Shown: positions 1 through 5,780, numbered from the stretch's first letter. The stretch: 7,200 nt of DNA from an uncultured Eggerthellaceae bacterium (GCA_934630905.1 CAKTXN010000086.1:1-7200); one strand, 5' to 3'. The notes: generated from the letters alone by a model not told the origin. A program made the numbers and translations.

Positions 1-166
1 AAAAGTCACAAGAAAGAGGGCCGTTCTCCCAGCTCAACGTAGGAGAACGACCCTCTTTGGCTGCAAAAGTCGGGTTAAGAACCAAGCCCATACCGCCGGC
101 CATCATCATGCAAACGCCGATGAAGACGAGCCAGGCGCGATGAAACCCCTTCTTTTCATTAGCCAT
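1..166 (-). pseudogene. N-terminal fragment of an MFS (OFA-like) transporter, probably a remnant
   Basis: An open frame begins at ATG 166-164 and has no stop before the left edge (55 codons seen). It starts MANEKKGFHRAWLVFIG, followed by a glycine- and methionine-rich hydrophobic helix ending GMGLVLNPT. This resembles the first transmembrane helix of oxalate/formate-antiporter-like major facilitator proteins, in which a short basic N-terminus precedes a helix ending GxGxxxN. From about residue 34 the resemblance stops: FAAKEGRSPTLSWENGPL is not a transporter loop, and most of it is encoded by the arms of a long hairpin (13-58). A GGTTGAG stretch about 6 bases upstream is a weak ribosome binding site. 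I infer a transporter gene truncated shortly after its first helix and joined to a terminator. A genuine small membrane protein, or a gene continuing outside the window, cannot be excluded. The family call rests on about 30 residues. Confidence 0.5.
13..58 (-). terminator. Strong rho-independent-like terminator hairpin
   Basis: Arms at 13-29 and 42-58 form a 17-bp stem around a 12-base loop. The one non-Watson-Crick position is a G·U wobble in a minus-strand RNA but a C·A mismatch in a plus-strand RNA, so the structure fits minus-strand transcription better. In that direction the stem ends CCCTCTTT and is followed by a T-rich stretch ending TTTT at the window edge. It lies inside the open frame of the transporter fragment, which argues against normal translation through this point. 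Confidence 0.65.
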
Positions 167-233
167 TTTTCTCAACCTTTCATTTTCCCTATTACTTATA
201 TCGGATAGCGAGAAATTGGACTGTTCCCTTTCT

Positions 234-259
234 TACCATTGCCCTCCAAAGCAATGGTA
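234..259. repeat. Perfect 8-bp inverted repeat, possible operator
   Basis: TACCATTG (234-241) and CAATGGTA (252-259) are exact reverse complements separated by 10 bases (CCCTCCAAAG). The dyad lies 68-93 bases before the start of the minus-strand transporter fragment, a usual place for a regulator site. It has no T-run and little GC, so it looks more like a protein-binding dyad than a terminator. The binding protein is unknown. Confidence 0.35.
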
Positions 260-380
260 TTTCTCCCCCTTTCGACTACGGAAACAACCCCTCGCGCTTC
301 CTTTATCGGATGCCTGCATTTTTATACGAACTAAACCTTTCCGCATGGGGTACTAATTCCTATATTGCGCTTCTTAGCAC

Positions 381-403
381 GTAATTAGACTATAGGTAAT
401 TAG
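381..403. repeat. Direct repeat GTAATTAG x2, 15-bp phase
   Basis: GTAATTAG occurs at 381-388 and again at 396-403, start to start 15 bases. A GACTA (388-392) / TAGTC (408-412) dyad overlaps it. The stretch is AT-rich compared with the flanking genes. It could be a regulator-binding or promoter element for the minus-strand gene to its left, but no direct evidence decides this. Confidence 0.25.
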
Positions 404-453
404 GGCTTAGTCCTTATTTGAACAGGCGTTATGAATGATTAGTAAGGAGATGG

Positions 454-484
454 TCCCTTGAGGCACTGCATGCGCCCCAAGGGA
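454..484 (-). terminator. 3' stem-loop after the oxidoreductase operon
   Basis: TCCCTTGAGGC (454-464) and GCCCCAAGGGA (474-484) form an 11-bp stem with a 9-base loop, starting 38 bases after the stop codon of the 4Fe-4S subunit. The single odd pair is G·U in a minus-strand RNA and A·C in a plus-strand RNA, so it is better formed in the operon's own transcript. No clean T-run follows (CCATCTCCTTACT), so it may be an RNA 3'-end stabiliser or an imperfect terminator rather than a strong intrinsic one. Confidence 0.5.
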
Positions 485-522
485 TTTAGAACGCAGACGC
501 TTATCGTATGAATCGCGCCATA

Positions 523-864
523 TTAGCGCGTGAGCAACGCGCAGCGGGAGCTGCCGTCGATCTTCTTGGCAAGGTCCTCGACCTCGCCGTAGTACATGCA
601 CCACGCCTGGCAGTGCTGCACGCACATCGGGATCTTGCCCTTGGCCACGCGGTCGGCGCACATGTCGCAGGCCTTCGTGAGCACGGGCATCCACGTCCAC
701 TCCCAGCGGTCGCGGTTGCCCTGGGCGCCCGTGTACTCGAACGGGCCGACCTCGGTCAGCTTGATGCCGAACTCGCCGGCGGGAAGGCCGAGGTGCTTCT
801 TGCAGGCGACCTCGCAGGAATGGCAGCCGGTGCAGTATTCGTAGTTTACCAAAATGCCCTTCAT
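523..864 (-). CDS. 4Fe-4S dicluster electron-transfer subunit (small subunit of molybdopterin oxidoreductase)
   Basis: This 113-residue ferredoxin-like protein is the probable electron carrier for the catalytic subunit encoded just upstream. The first cluster motif is Cys11-x2-Cys14-x2-Cys17-x3-Cys21 (CTGCHSCEVACKK). A second set is Cys66-x2-Cys69-x11-Cys81-x3-Cys85. Paired as in 2[4Fe-4S] ferredoxins, these eight cysteines would bind two clusters. Where such proteins usually have CP after the last ligand, this one reads CQAWC, giving an extra Cys89; Cys108 is near the end. It is far shorter than DmsB-type subunits (about 200 residues, four clusters), so it would carry only two clusters. There is no signal peptide or membrane helix, so it is cytoplasmic. 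The ATG directly follows the upstream TAA (TAAATG), with GGGAGGA inside the upstream gene as ribosome binding site, so translation is likely coupled. The role as small subunit is well supported; the physiological donor is unknown. Confidence 0.9.
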   Translation of the reverse strand: MKGILVNYEYCTGCHSCEVACKKHLGLPAGEFGIKLTEVGPFEYTGAQGNRDRWEWTWMPVLTKACDMCADRVAKGKIPMCVQHCQAWCMYYGEVEDLAKKIDGSSRCALLTR

Positions 865-3402
865 TTAGAATCGTCCTCCCTCGCGAGTAGTGTTGTCATG
901 CGTCCATGCATAAGGCTCGCCGGCAACGTAGTCGTTGCGGAAGCCGCCCTGCTGGGTAACCTTTTCGCCCGGAGTCGGTTCCGCATTTTCTTCGGTAACC
1001 TTGTAGATCTTGCAAACAGGAGCCTTCAAAGGATTGCCGATACCGCCAAAGCCGGTCTCATAAGAGGTGGTCAGGTTGTTGATGTTGGAATCAAATGCGC
1101 CATACAGGTTCGGGAAGGCAGGCTCTTGCTCCGGATACCACCAACCGTGCTCGGCATGGATGTAGTGAGGATCGATCATCGGGTCGATGTGGGCAACCTG
1201 CTTGCAGCGACCCTCGGTGTTCTCAATCCAGATCCATTCGCCCTCGTTGATGCCGTATTCTTCGGCAACGGCAGGATTGATCTTTACCAGCGGATACGGA
1301 TGGAATTCGCGCATCGTTGCTTGCTGGCGGTTCTCGGAGTGGAAGAACTCGTAGGAGCGCGAGCCGTTGATGCAGATGAACGGGTATTCCTTGCGGAACT
1401 CTTCATCGTTCATGTGGCGCGTCGTGGAAAGCGATGCAACATGCTCTGCCAACGGGGGAATGCCCCAAGCGCCGAACGTGGCGTAGGGCACGAGCTCGAT
1501 GCGGCCGGAGGGCGTGGAGAAGCCCGGCTTGCCGTCGGCGCGCAGCATGCCCTTCTCGTACTTGTAGTAGGTGTCGCAGAAGTCGTCGTACTCGTAGCCG
1601 CCCTTCTCAACCAAGGACTTAAAGGAGCACTCGCCGTCAGCAGCGTGCTTCTTGTAGTAGTCGGTGTGGGCGTCCTCAATCTCAATCATGCCCGCCTTGG
1701 AGCGGCCCGCGGACTTGTAGCTCTTGCCCGTCTCGGGGTCGTAGATGTTGAAGCCGGTGTCCAGGTAGTCCTGCAGCAGCGCCTCGAGCGTCGGCCAGCG
1801 CCTCTCGAACAGCTCGGGGTTGAGCTTCAGGCCCAGCGCCACGACCAGCTCCTCGTCGGACTTGGCCTCGTACCACTCGGAGACCGACTTCATGGCGCGC
1901 AGCGGCGTCCACCACACGCGCATGGAGTCGCGCTCGGCGGTGGTCTTCAGCGGCAGGAATATGTCGGCGAAGGCAACGGCGGAAGGAGTCATGTACGGGT
2001 CGGCCACCACGCAGAACTCAACGCTGGAGAGCATCTTGTAAACGCGGGGTGCCGCCGTAGCGGAGCAAACGATAGAGTTCGAGCCCTGAATCCATGCCAT
2101 CTTGATCGGGTACGGCTCGCCCGTCTCGAACGCGCGGTTCACGGCGTCGCAGTCGGCCATGCCGATGAACTGAACGCAGCCGGGATGAACCAGGTCAACG
2201 GTCAGCTTCTTGGCAAAGGTGTCGGGGTCGCAGTACAGCTGGGCGGTGGCGTAGCCGGGGTTGATCTCGAAGCCGTTGCGCACCAGGATGTTGGTGCCCG
2301 GCTTGTCGATGTTGCCGCAGACGCTCATCAGGTTGGACACCGTCTGGCACAGCTGGATGGAGTCAACCTGCGTGTCGAACGCCAGGCCCCAATGGATGGC
2401 GCCGCGCTCGGCGCCGGCGTACAGGCGCGCGGCCGCCGCGATGTCCTCGGCGGGGATGCCGGTGATCTCGGATGCCCACTCGGGCGTGAATTGCGCTACA
2501 TGGGCTTTCAGCTCCTCGTAGTAAGCGCACCAGTAGTCGATGAATTCCTTGTCCTGCAGGTCCTCCTGCGTGATGACGTTCAGCCACGCCAGGGCAAGGG
2601 CCAGGTCGGTGCCGGGGCGGACGTTCATCCAGTACTCGGCGCGCGCGCCCCACCAGGTCAGCTGCGGGTCAACGGAGATGATCTTGGTGCCCATCTGGTG
2701 GCACACGTTCAGCCAGTGGCCCAGATAGCCGTCGGCGTTGGACTTCAGCGGCTCAGAGCCCCAAACGACAACGACGTCCGGGTTCTTCCACTCGGGGTTG
2801 TTGTAGCGGTCGGCGTGGCCCTCGGAGGCGTCCACGATGGGGAAGTCGCCAATACCGGCAGCCGTGCCGCAGGTGCGGGGCAGGTAGCAGGAGTAACCGG
2901 AGAAACCAATGGCGCCGATGTTGGGGGTGCCCAGGCAGGCGCCGCCCAGGAAGGGGACCCACGACGAGATGTTGCGGCCGGTGCCGTGGTTCACGAAGAT
3001 GGACTCGCGGCCGAAGCCCGCCTCGTCGATGTTCTTGTGGATCCAATCGGCGATGATATCAAGCGCTTCCTCCCAGGAAATGCGCTCCCACTTGTTCTCG
3101 CCGCGCTCGCCGGCGCGCTTCAGCGGGTACTTGGGGCGCTTCTCGTAGTTCACGCCCTCCACCAGGTTCAGGCAGCGCATGCACAGGCGGCCGTTGGCGC
3201 ACGGGTCAAGCGGGTCGCCCTCGATCTTCTCCAGCCTGCCGTCCTTGGTGTACATCAGAACGCCGCACGAGTCGTGGCAGCCCGGGGCGGAGTACGTGTA
3301 GGTGCGGGTGACGGTGTAGCCGTCCTCTTCCCATTGCCACTCCCCCTCGTGGTAAGCCTTGCGATCAATACCATCAAGAAATTCTTGGTAATTGAACAGC
3401 AT
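865..3402 (-). CDS. Molybdopterin-dependent oxidoreductase, catalytic subunit (bis-MGD, DMSO reductase superfamily)
   Basis: The 845-residue protein is a cytoplasmic catalytic subunit; the N-terminus MLFNYQEFLDGIDRKAY has no twin-arginine signal. An N-terminal Fe-S region has Cys42-x3-Cys46-x27-Cys74-x2-Cys77; the usual third cysteine position (50) is Met. The molybdopterin fold follows: HGTGRN (139-144), GFSGYSCYLPR (166-176, with Cys172 a candidate metal ligand), VVVVWGSEP (210-218), SVDP (243-246) and RPGTD (262-266). The C-terminal dinucleotide-binding domain spans about 673-805 and includes HAEHGWWYPEQ (about 750-760). AGAGGAGAG about 8 bases before ATG 3402 is a good ribosome binding site. 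It abuts the 4Fe-4S subunit gene, and the pair has no membrane anchor gene. Family knowledge suggests a reductase, dehydroxylase or hydroxytransferase on a small, perhaps aromatic, compound, as for catechol dehydroxylases of Eggerthella and Gordonibacter. The substrate cannot be read from sequence. Codon choice shifts in the last ~190 codons. Confidence 0.93.
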   Translation of the reverse strand: MLFNYQEFLDGIDRKAYHEGEWQWEEDGYTVTRTYTYSAPGCHDSCGVLMYTKDGRLEKIEGDPLDPCANGRLCMRCLNLVEGVNYEKRPKYPLKRAGERGENKWERISWEEALDIIADWIHKNIDEAGFGRESIFVNHGTGRNISSWVPFLGGACLGTPNIGAIGFSGYSCYLPRTCGTAAGIGDFPIVDASEGHADRYNNPEWKNPDVVVVWGSEPLKSNADGYLGHWLNVCHQMGTKIISVDPQLTWWGARAEYWMNVRPGTDLALALAWLNVITQEDLQDKEFIDYWCAYYEELKAHVAQFTPEWASEITGIPAEDIAAAARLYAGAERGAIHWGLAFDTQVDSIQLCQTVSNLMSVCGNIDKPGTNILVRNGFEINPGYATAQLYCDPDTFAKKLTVDLVHPGCVQFIGMADCDAVNRAFETGEPYPIKMAWIQGSNSIVCSATAAPRVYKMLSSVEFCVVADPYMTPSAVAFADIFLPLKTTAERDSMRVWWTPLRAMKSVSEWYEAKSDEELVVALGLKLNPELFERRWPTLEALLQDYLDTGFNIYDPETGKSYKSAGRSKAGMIEIEDAHTDYYKKHAADGECSFKSLVEKGGYEYDDFCDTYYKYEKGMLRADGKPGFSTPSGRIELVPYATFGAWGIPPLAEHVASLSTTRHMNDEEFRKEYPFICINGSRSYEFFHSENRQQATMREFHPYPLVKINPAVAEEYGINEGEWIWIENTEGRCKQVAHIDPMIDPHYIHAEHGWWYPEQEPAFPNLYGAFDSNINNLTTSYETGFGGIGNPLKAPVCKIYKVTEENAEPTPGEKVTQQGGFRNDYVAGEPYAWTHDNTTREGGRF
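3065..3132 (-). repeat. 68-bp block nearly identical to the paralogous gene (inverted copy at 6048-6115)
   Basis: Within the first oxidoreductase gene, the block coding KYPLKRAGERGENKWERISW plus the next two codons (about residues 91-113) matches 6048-6115 of the second gene at 65 of 68 bases. The differences are CTG/CTA, GCC/GCT and GAG/GAC. The two copies are in opposite orientation, about 2.9 kb apart. Surrounding coding sequence is visibly more diverged, which suggests gene conversion or strong local constraint. Confidence 0.7.
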
Positions 3403-3503
3403 GTACTTCTCTCCTCTCTATTTCCTACAAACACTATCGTGTATTGCATTGCGATCCCAAACGGGGAATCACAACGCCCACAATAGCGCAGGCAGAGAGG
3501 CAA

Positions 3504-3525
3504 GACATGGGGTTAGAGGTGTTAT
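3504..3525 (-). promoter_or_regulatory. Shared candidate operator upstream of the first oxidoreductase
   Basis: On the minus strand this reads ATAACACCTC-TAA-CCCCATG-TC and lies 101-123 bases before the start codon of the catalytic subunit. The leader of the second oxidoreductase has ATAATACCTC-ACG-CCCCATG-CC (5639-5660) in the same orientation, matching at 17 of 22 positions with no gaps. The distance and sense orientation fit an activator site upstream of a promoter. The bound protein is inferred, not shown; the LuxR regulator encoded next door is the obvious candidate. Confidence 0.45.
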
Positions 3526-3548
3526 CTTCTAAGGTATAATCCTTGAAG
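3526..3548. promoter_or_regulatory. Imperfect dyad centred on TATAAT
   Basis: On the plus strand CTTCTAAGG (3526-3534), TATAAT (3535-3540) and CCTTGAAG (3541-3548) form an inverted repeat whose arms differ by one extra base. It is adjacent to the candidate operator at 3504-3525, about 125-146 bases upstream of the first oxidoreductase. TATAAT is a perfect -10 on the plus strand, but no good -35 precedes it. The whole could be a regulator-binding dyad for the minus-strand operon or an antisense promoter pointing into the regulator's 3' end. Confidence 0.35.
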
Positions 3549-3591
3549 TATTATGGTTGTCTAAGAATATAAAAATAAGCCGCCAGAACTA

Positions 3592-3617
3592 TTTCCCCTG
3601 ATAAACACATAGGGAAA
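3592..3617 (-). terminator. Weak hairpin after the regulator gene
   Basis: TTTCCC (3592-3597) and GGGAAA (3612-3617) form a 6-bp stem with a 14-base loop, starting 8 bases after the regulator's TAG. No T-run directly follows; a TTATTTTTATATT stretch comes about 20 bases later. This is too weak to count as an efficient intrinsic terminator, so some read-through from the regulator into the oxidoreductase operon is possible. Confidence 0.25.
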
Positions 3618-3625
3618 GAGAAAAA

Positions 3626-5245
3626 CTACTCTTCTTCCGCCTTGGCGATTTCGCACAACCGGTCTTTATCGTACTCGGCGTTTTCAACAAGGTCCATAAG
3701 CTCTTGTCGCGAATGAACTCCCGTTTTCTGATAGATATTGTAGATATGAGCCTTCGTGGTATGAGGCGAAATAACCAACTTCTCAGTAATGTAGTCGCCG
3801 TTTCTTCCTCGTGCAAGCATTGCCAAAACTTCGCGCTGCCTATTGGAAAGGCCATACTCTTGCGCAACGGCATCGCACTTAGCTTGGAAGATATTCGAGC
3901 TGCTTACTACGATTTCTTCAACAATTTGCCCCGCAGAGGATCCGCTCAGCGACTGATCAATCTTCCGAATGGGGGTTCCCGGTTCAATCTCGACACGCGT
4001 CTCTCCATCTTCGTTATGGATGTGGAAATTCTCCTCTTCGGGGAAATTATCCTCAATCATGACAAACGAAGTTGAGAAGACAACGATCAGAATAAACACA
4101 ACGATGGCAACAGCATGCGAAAGCGACGAAGAGCCAACAACCGACGGCAGAAAGCCCGTATACGCAATCCCCATGCCAACAAAAACGCCTAAAAACGCAA
4201 CAAGACGTCCCAGCGAAAAAGAGCGTAACGTGGCCAACTCGCAGATGATTACATGCTTAAACATAGCCACGATCGAACAAGAAGTAGGAACAATCGACCA
4301 GCAAAGAAGCACTACCGCAAAGAAGGGCTTCCAAACATCGTCAACCAGCAGCAAGGGAAGCGTCGCAACAGCAGATACCGGTAAGAAAAAGCGCATCATA
4401 AGCGTCTCATTGATTATTTGCTTATGGAAAGAGTCCACCACCAACACAAGGCAGGTGCCCAAAACGGACGCGATCATAAACACGTAGTGAGCAACTGTCA
4501 GCTCGCTCCAGTATGAAGCAAGGCAACCAAACGCAAATCCGCAAGCTATCGTAGCCGTTGCCGTTGAAAGGTACGACCGCCACGATACCGACTGCCGGGC
4601 ATCCGACTCCGCCTTTTCAACAACGGTCTTTTTCCCTGCGCCAAGCACAAACTGGGCAACGGCGTACAAAATATACGCAGCCAATGCAAAGAAAACAGCG
4701 ATGAACAGGCATACCCCCCTATCGAAAAACAAGAGCGGACAGCAAACAGCCACGCCGCAAGCGAAAAAGCCATGAACGTAATCTTTTATTTGCGCATAGA
4801 AATGCGCACTAATGAAATCACCATACAAAGGGTACAGCAAGCCACTCCCAATACCCAGGAAGAAGTTAAACGTAGGGCAAATGCCTGCCCCTTCCCCACA
4901 AAATACAAGGCCAATAACACCAATAACGCTGCAGACTGCAGATAGGGCGTAGCACAACCCATTATGCCTTGCGAAAGCGTCTGCGCATTGCCAAACGCAA
5001 GACAAAGATATGCAAGCACCCAGAACAAAGCAAAGGTGCCCACACGCACCAACCAAAGAATCAGGCGCAACATTGCTGGGAAAAAACGCTGGTAACGCAA
5101 GCGCCAAAAACAGCCACGCATAACACGCCACCGCACCAACGAAGCCCACTAACGTCCGGGCATCAAAAGAACTATATCGTTGAGCAATCTCGCTTATCTC
5201 CAGTTCTTTTTCTGGCTTTTCGTGACAAGCCTCAACTTTTTTCAA
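3626..5245 (-). CDS. Membrane-anchored LuxR-family transcriptional regulator (12-TM sensor fused to C-terminal HTH)
   Basis: The 539-residue protein has about twelve hydrophobic helices (roughly 32-55, 65-88, 97-117, 125-146, 158-174, 178-203, 228-247, 252-271, 286-302, 306-327, 346-368, 377-397), laid out as two groups of six like a major-facilitator fold. An acidic linker (401-455) follows, then a LuxR/FixJ-type helix-turn-helix at about 464-523. The HTH shows YGLSNRQREVLAMLARG, then the recognition helix region SPHTTKAHIYNIYQKTGVHSRQEL. There is no receiver domain, so the membrane part is probably the ligand sensor. The start is TTG 5245-5243: an in-frame TAG lies four codons upstream, AGGGGG sits about 6 bases before the TTG, and the first internal ATG is near residue 257. 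The gene lies between two paralogous oxidoreductases, so it probably controls one or both. Its codons are less GC-rich than those of the neighbouring operon. Confidence 0.9.
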   Translation of the reverse strand: MKKVEACHEKPEKELEISEIAQRYSSFDARTLVGFVGAVACYAWLFLALALPAFFPSNVAPDSLVGACGHLCFVLGACISLSCVWQCADAFARHNGLCYALSAVCSVIGVIGLVFCGEGAGICPTFNFFLGIGSGLLYPLYGDFISAHFYAQIKDYVHGFFACGVAVCCPLLFFDRGVCLFIAVFFALAAYILYAVAQFVLGAGKKTVVEKAESDARQSVSWRSYLSTATATIACGFAFGCLASYWSELTVAHYVFMIASVLGTCLVLVVDSFHKQIINETLMMRFFLPVSAVATLPLLLVDDVWKPFFAVVLLCWSIVPTSCSIVAMFKHVIICELATLRSFSLGRLVAFLGVFVGMGIAYTGFLPSVVGSSSLSHAVAIVVFILIVVFSTSFVMIEDNFPEEENFHIHNEDGETRVEIEPGTPIRKIDQSLSGSSAGQIVEEIVVSSSNIFQAKCDAVAQEYGLSNRQREVLAMLARGRNGDYITEKLVISPHTTKAHIYNIYQKTGVHSRQELMDLVENAEYDKDRLCEIAKAEEE

Positions 5246-5483
5246 GAGAGCCCCCTAATCACCCAAGACAGTCAACGCATACACAACGCAAGCCCAATCG
5301 TTTCTTCAAATACCTATGGCATTTTCGGAATCTATCGGCATCCCCGCAAAGACCACAGCATGCTGCGCATCGCACCGCACCGCACGAATCGTTCGTTTTC
5401 TCTCCACAACGAAACAATCGCTTGCACGCCCGATTGCCTGTCTACCATTTCGCAAGCGCCAAATCGGTATCTAATACTTTAGG

Positions 5484-5495
5484 GCTGATGTCAGC
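5484..5495. promoter_or_regulatory. Short dyad GCTGA-TG-TCAGC
   Basis: Five-base arms are separated by two bases. On the minus strand it overlaps a possible -35 (TTGCTG) for the regulator gene, with TATTAGATA following where a -10 would lie. It could serve autoregulation, but the arms are short and chance is possible. Confidence 0.2.
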
Positions 5496-5517
5496 AAGCT
5501 AATCTAAACCAAGTCAC

Positions 5518-5568
5518 TCAAAGGGGACAATACTTTTACACCACTTCGCATGAGATGTAAACCTTTGA
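5518..5568. promoter_or_regulatory. Nested inverted repeat, candidate operator
   Basis: The outer arms are TCAAAGG (5518-5524) and CCTTTGA (5562-5568), both 7 bp and exact. The inner arms are TTTACA (5535-5540) and TGTAAA (5556-5561), exact, with a 15-base spacer. The right half is continuous (TGTAAACCTTTGA), while the left half has ten extra bases between its two parts. It sits between the divergent regulator and second oxidoreductase. A protein-binding site is more likely than a terminator because it is AT-rich and no gene ends nearby. Confidence 0.4.
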
Positions 5569-5638
5569 TTTGTAATTGTACCTTCTTTTTAACCCGCAAT
5601 GATAAATTTATTTCAGGTAACCCCGGCAATCCGCGCGA

Positions 5639-5660
5639 ATAATACCTCACGCCCCATGCC
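5639..5660 (+). promoter_or_regulatory. Shared candidate operator upstream of the second oxidoreductase
   Basis: ATAATACCTC-ACG-CCCCATG-CC lies on the sense strand, with 120 bases between it and the ATG at 5781. It matches the element in front of the first oxidoreductase (minus strand 3504-3525) at 17 of 22 positions with identical spacing. Finding it in the same orientation and at a similar distance before both paralogues is the best evidence in this window for co-regulation. Confidence 0.45.
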
Positions 5661-5780
5661 TAAACGCCACCAACAACGCAAATAGGAATTTGTGCGCGAT
5701 AGAAAAACGATGGCTTGGCTCCTAGAATCTTCAACCAGAGGATGCGTATTTATGCGCCTTGAAAGAGGAAAGGAGAAAGT

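Larger units (their letters stand above)
167..453. promoter_or_regulatory. Non-coding leader region upstream of the transporter fragment
   Basis: This is lower-GC DNA with no credible gene on either strand. It lies upstream of the minus-strand transporter fragment and downstream of the oxidoreductase operon's 3' hairpin. It contains an 8-bp dyad (234-259), a direct repeat (381-403), and on the minus strand a CCCCATG heptamer (350-344) that also occurs on the sense strand in front of both oxidoreductase genes. A possible minus-strand -10 (TATAAG, about 201-206) has no convincing -35. The promoter assignment is inference. Confidence 0.4.
5246..5780. promoter_or_regulatory. Divergent intergenic region between the regulator and the second oxidoreductase
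   Basis: These 535 bases hold no convincing gene. The half next to the regulator (5246-5460) contains a CGCAC triplet repeat (about 5371-5385), ACGAA-TCG-TTCGT and a CGCTTGC (5419-5425) / GCAAGCG (5452-5458) pair, and may be the regulator's long leader. The half next to the second enzyme is AT-rich, with a nested dyad (5518-5568) and the shared element (5639-5660). A TTGTAC-N18-TGATAA pair near 5576-5605 could be a plus-strand promoter. AGGAG about 6 bases before ATG 5781 is the ribosome binding site. Confidence 0.5.

Noticed and set aside
865..3402. Assignment to a named catechol dehydroxylase (dadh, hcdh, cadh)
   Set aside because: Motifs place it in the broad superfamily only; substrate specificity cannot be read without alignment to characterised members, so no gene symbol was given.
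508..3486. A 992-codon plus-strand open frame opposite the oxidoreductase operon
   Set aside because: It is antisense to two genes with clear family motifs, and its product is low-complexity (rich in V, A, G, L, R) as expected for the complement of GC-rich codons. It has no motifs and no good ribosome binding site.
3969..4487. Plus-strand open frame (172 codons) opposite the regulator
   Set aside because: The sequence is hydrophilic and S/T/K-rich, as expected from the complement of transmembrane helices; no family features are seen.
5371..5385. CGCAC tandem triplet as a possible CRISPR or satellite
   Set aside because: There are only three units of five bases with no spacers; too short to be an array.
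5419..5458. CGCTTGC / GCAAGCG inverted repeat as a terminator
   Set aside because: Its 26-base loop, 7-bp stem and lack of a T-run make a terminator unlikely, and no gene ends nearby.
4969..5502. Plus-strand open frames across the regulator start and the intergenic gap (4969-5502, 5180-5482)
   Set aside because: They overlap the regulator's 5' part and the gap, lack credible ribosome binding sites, and show no domain. The region is better explained as a leader and regulatory DNA.
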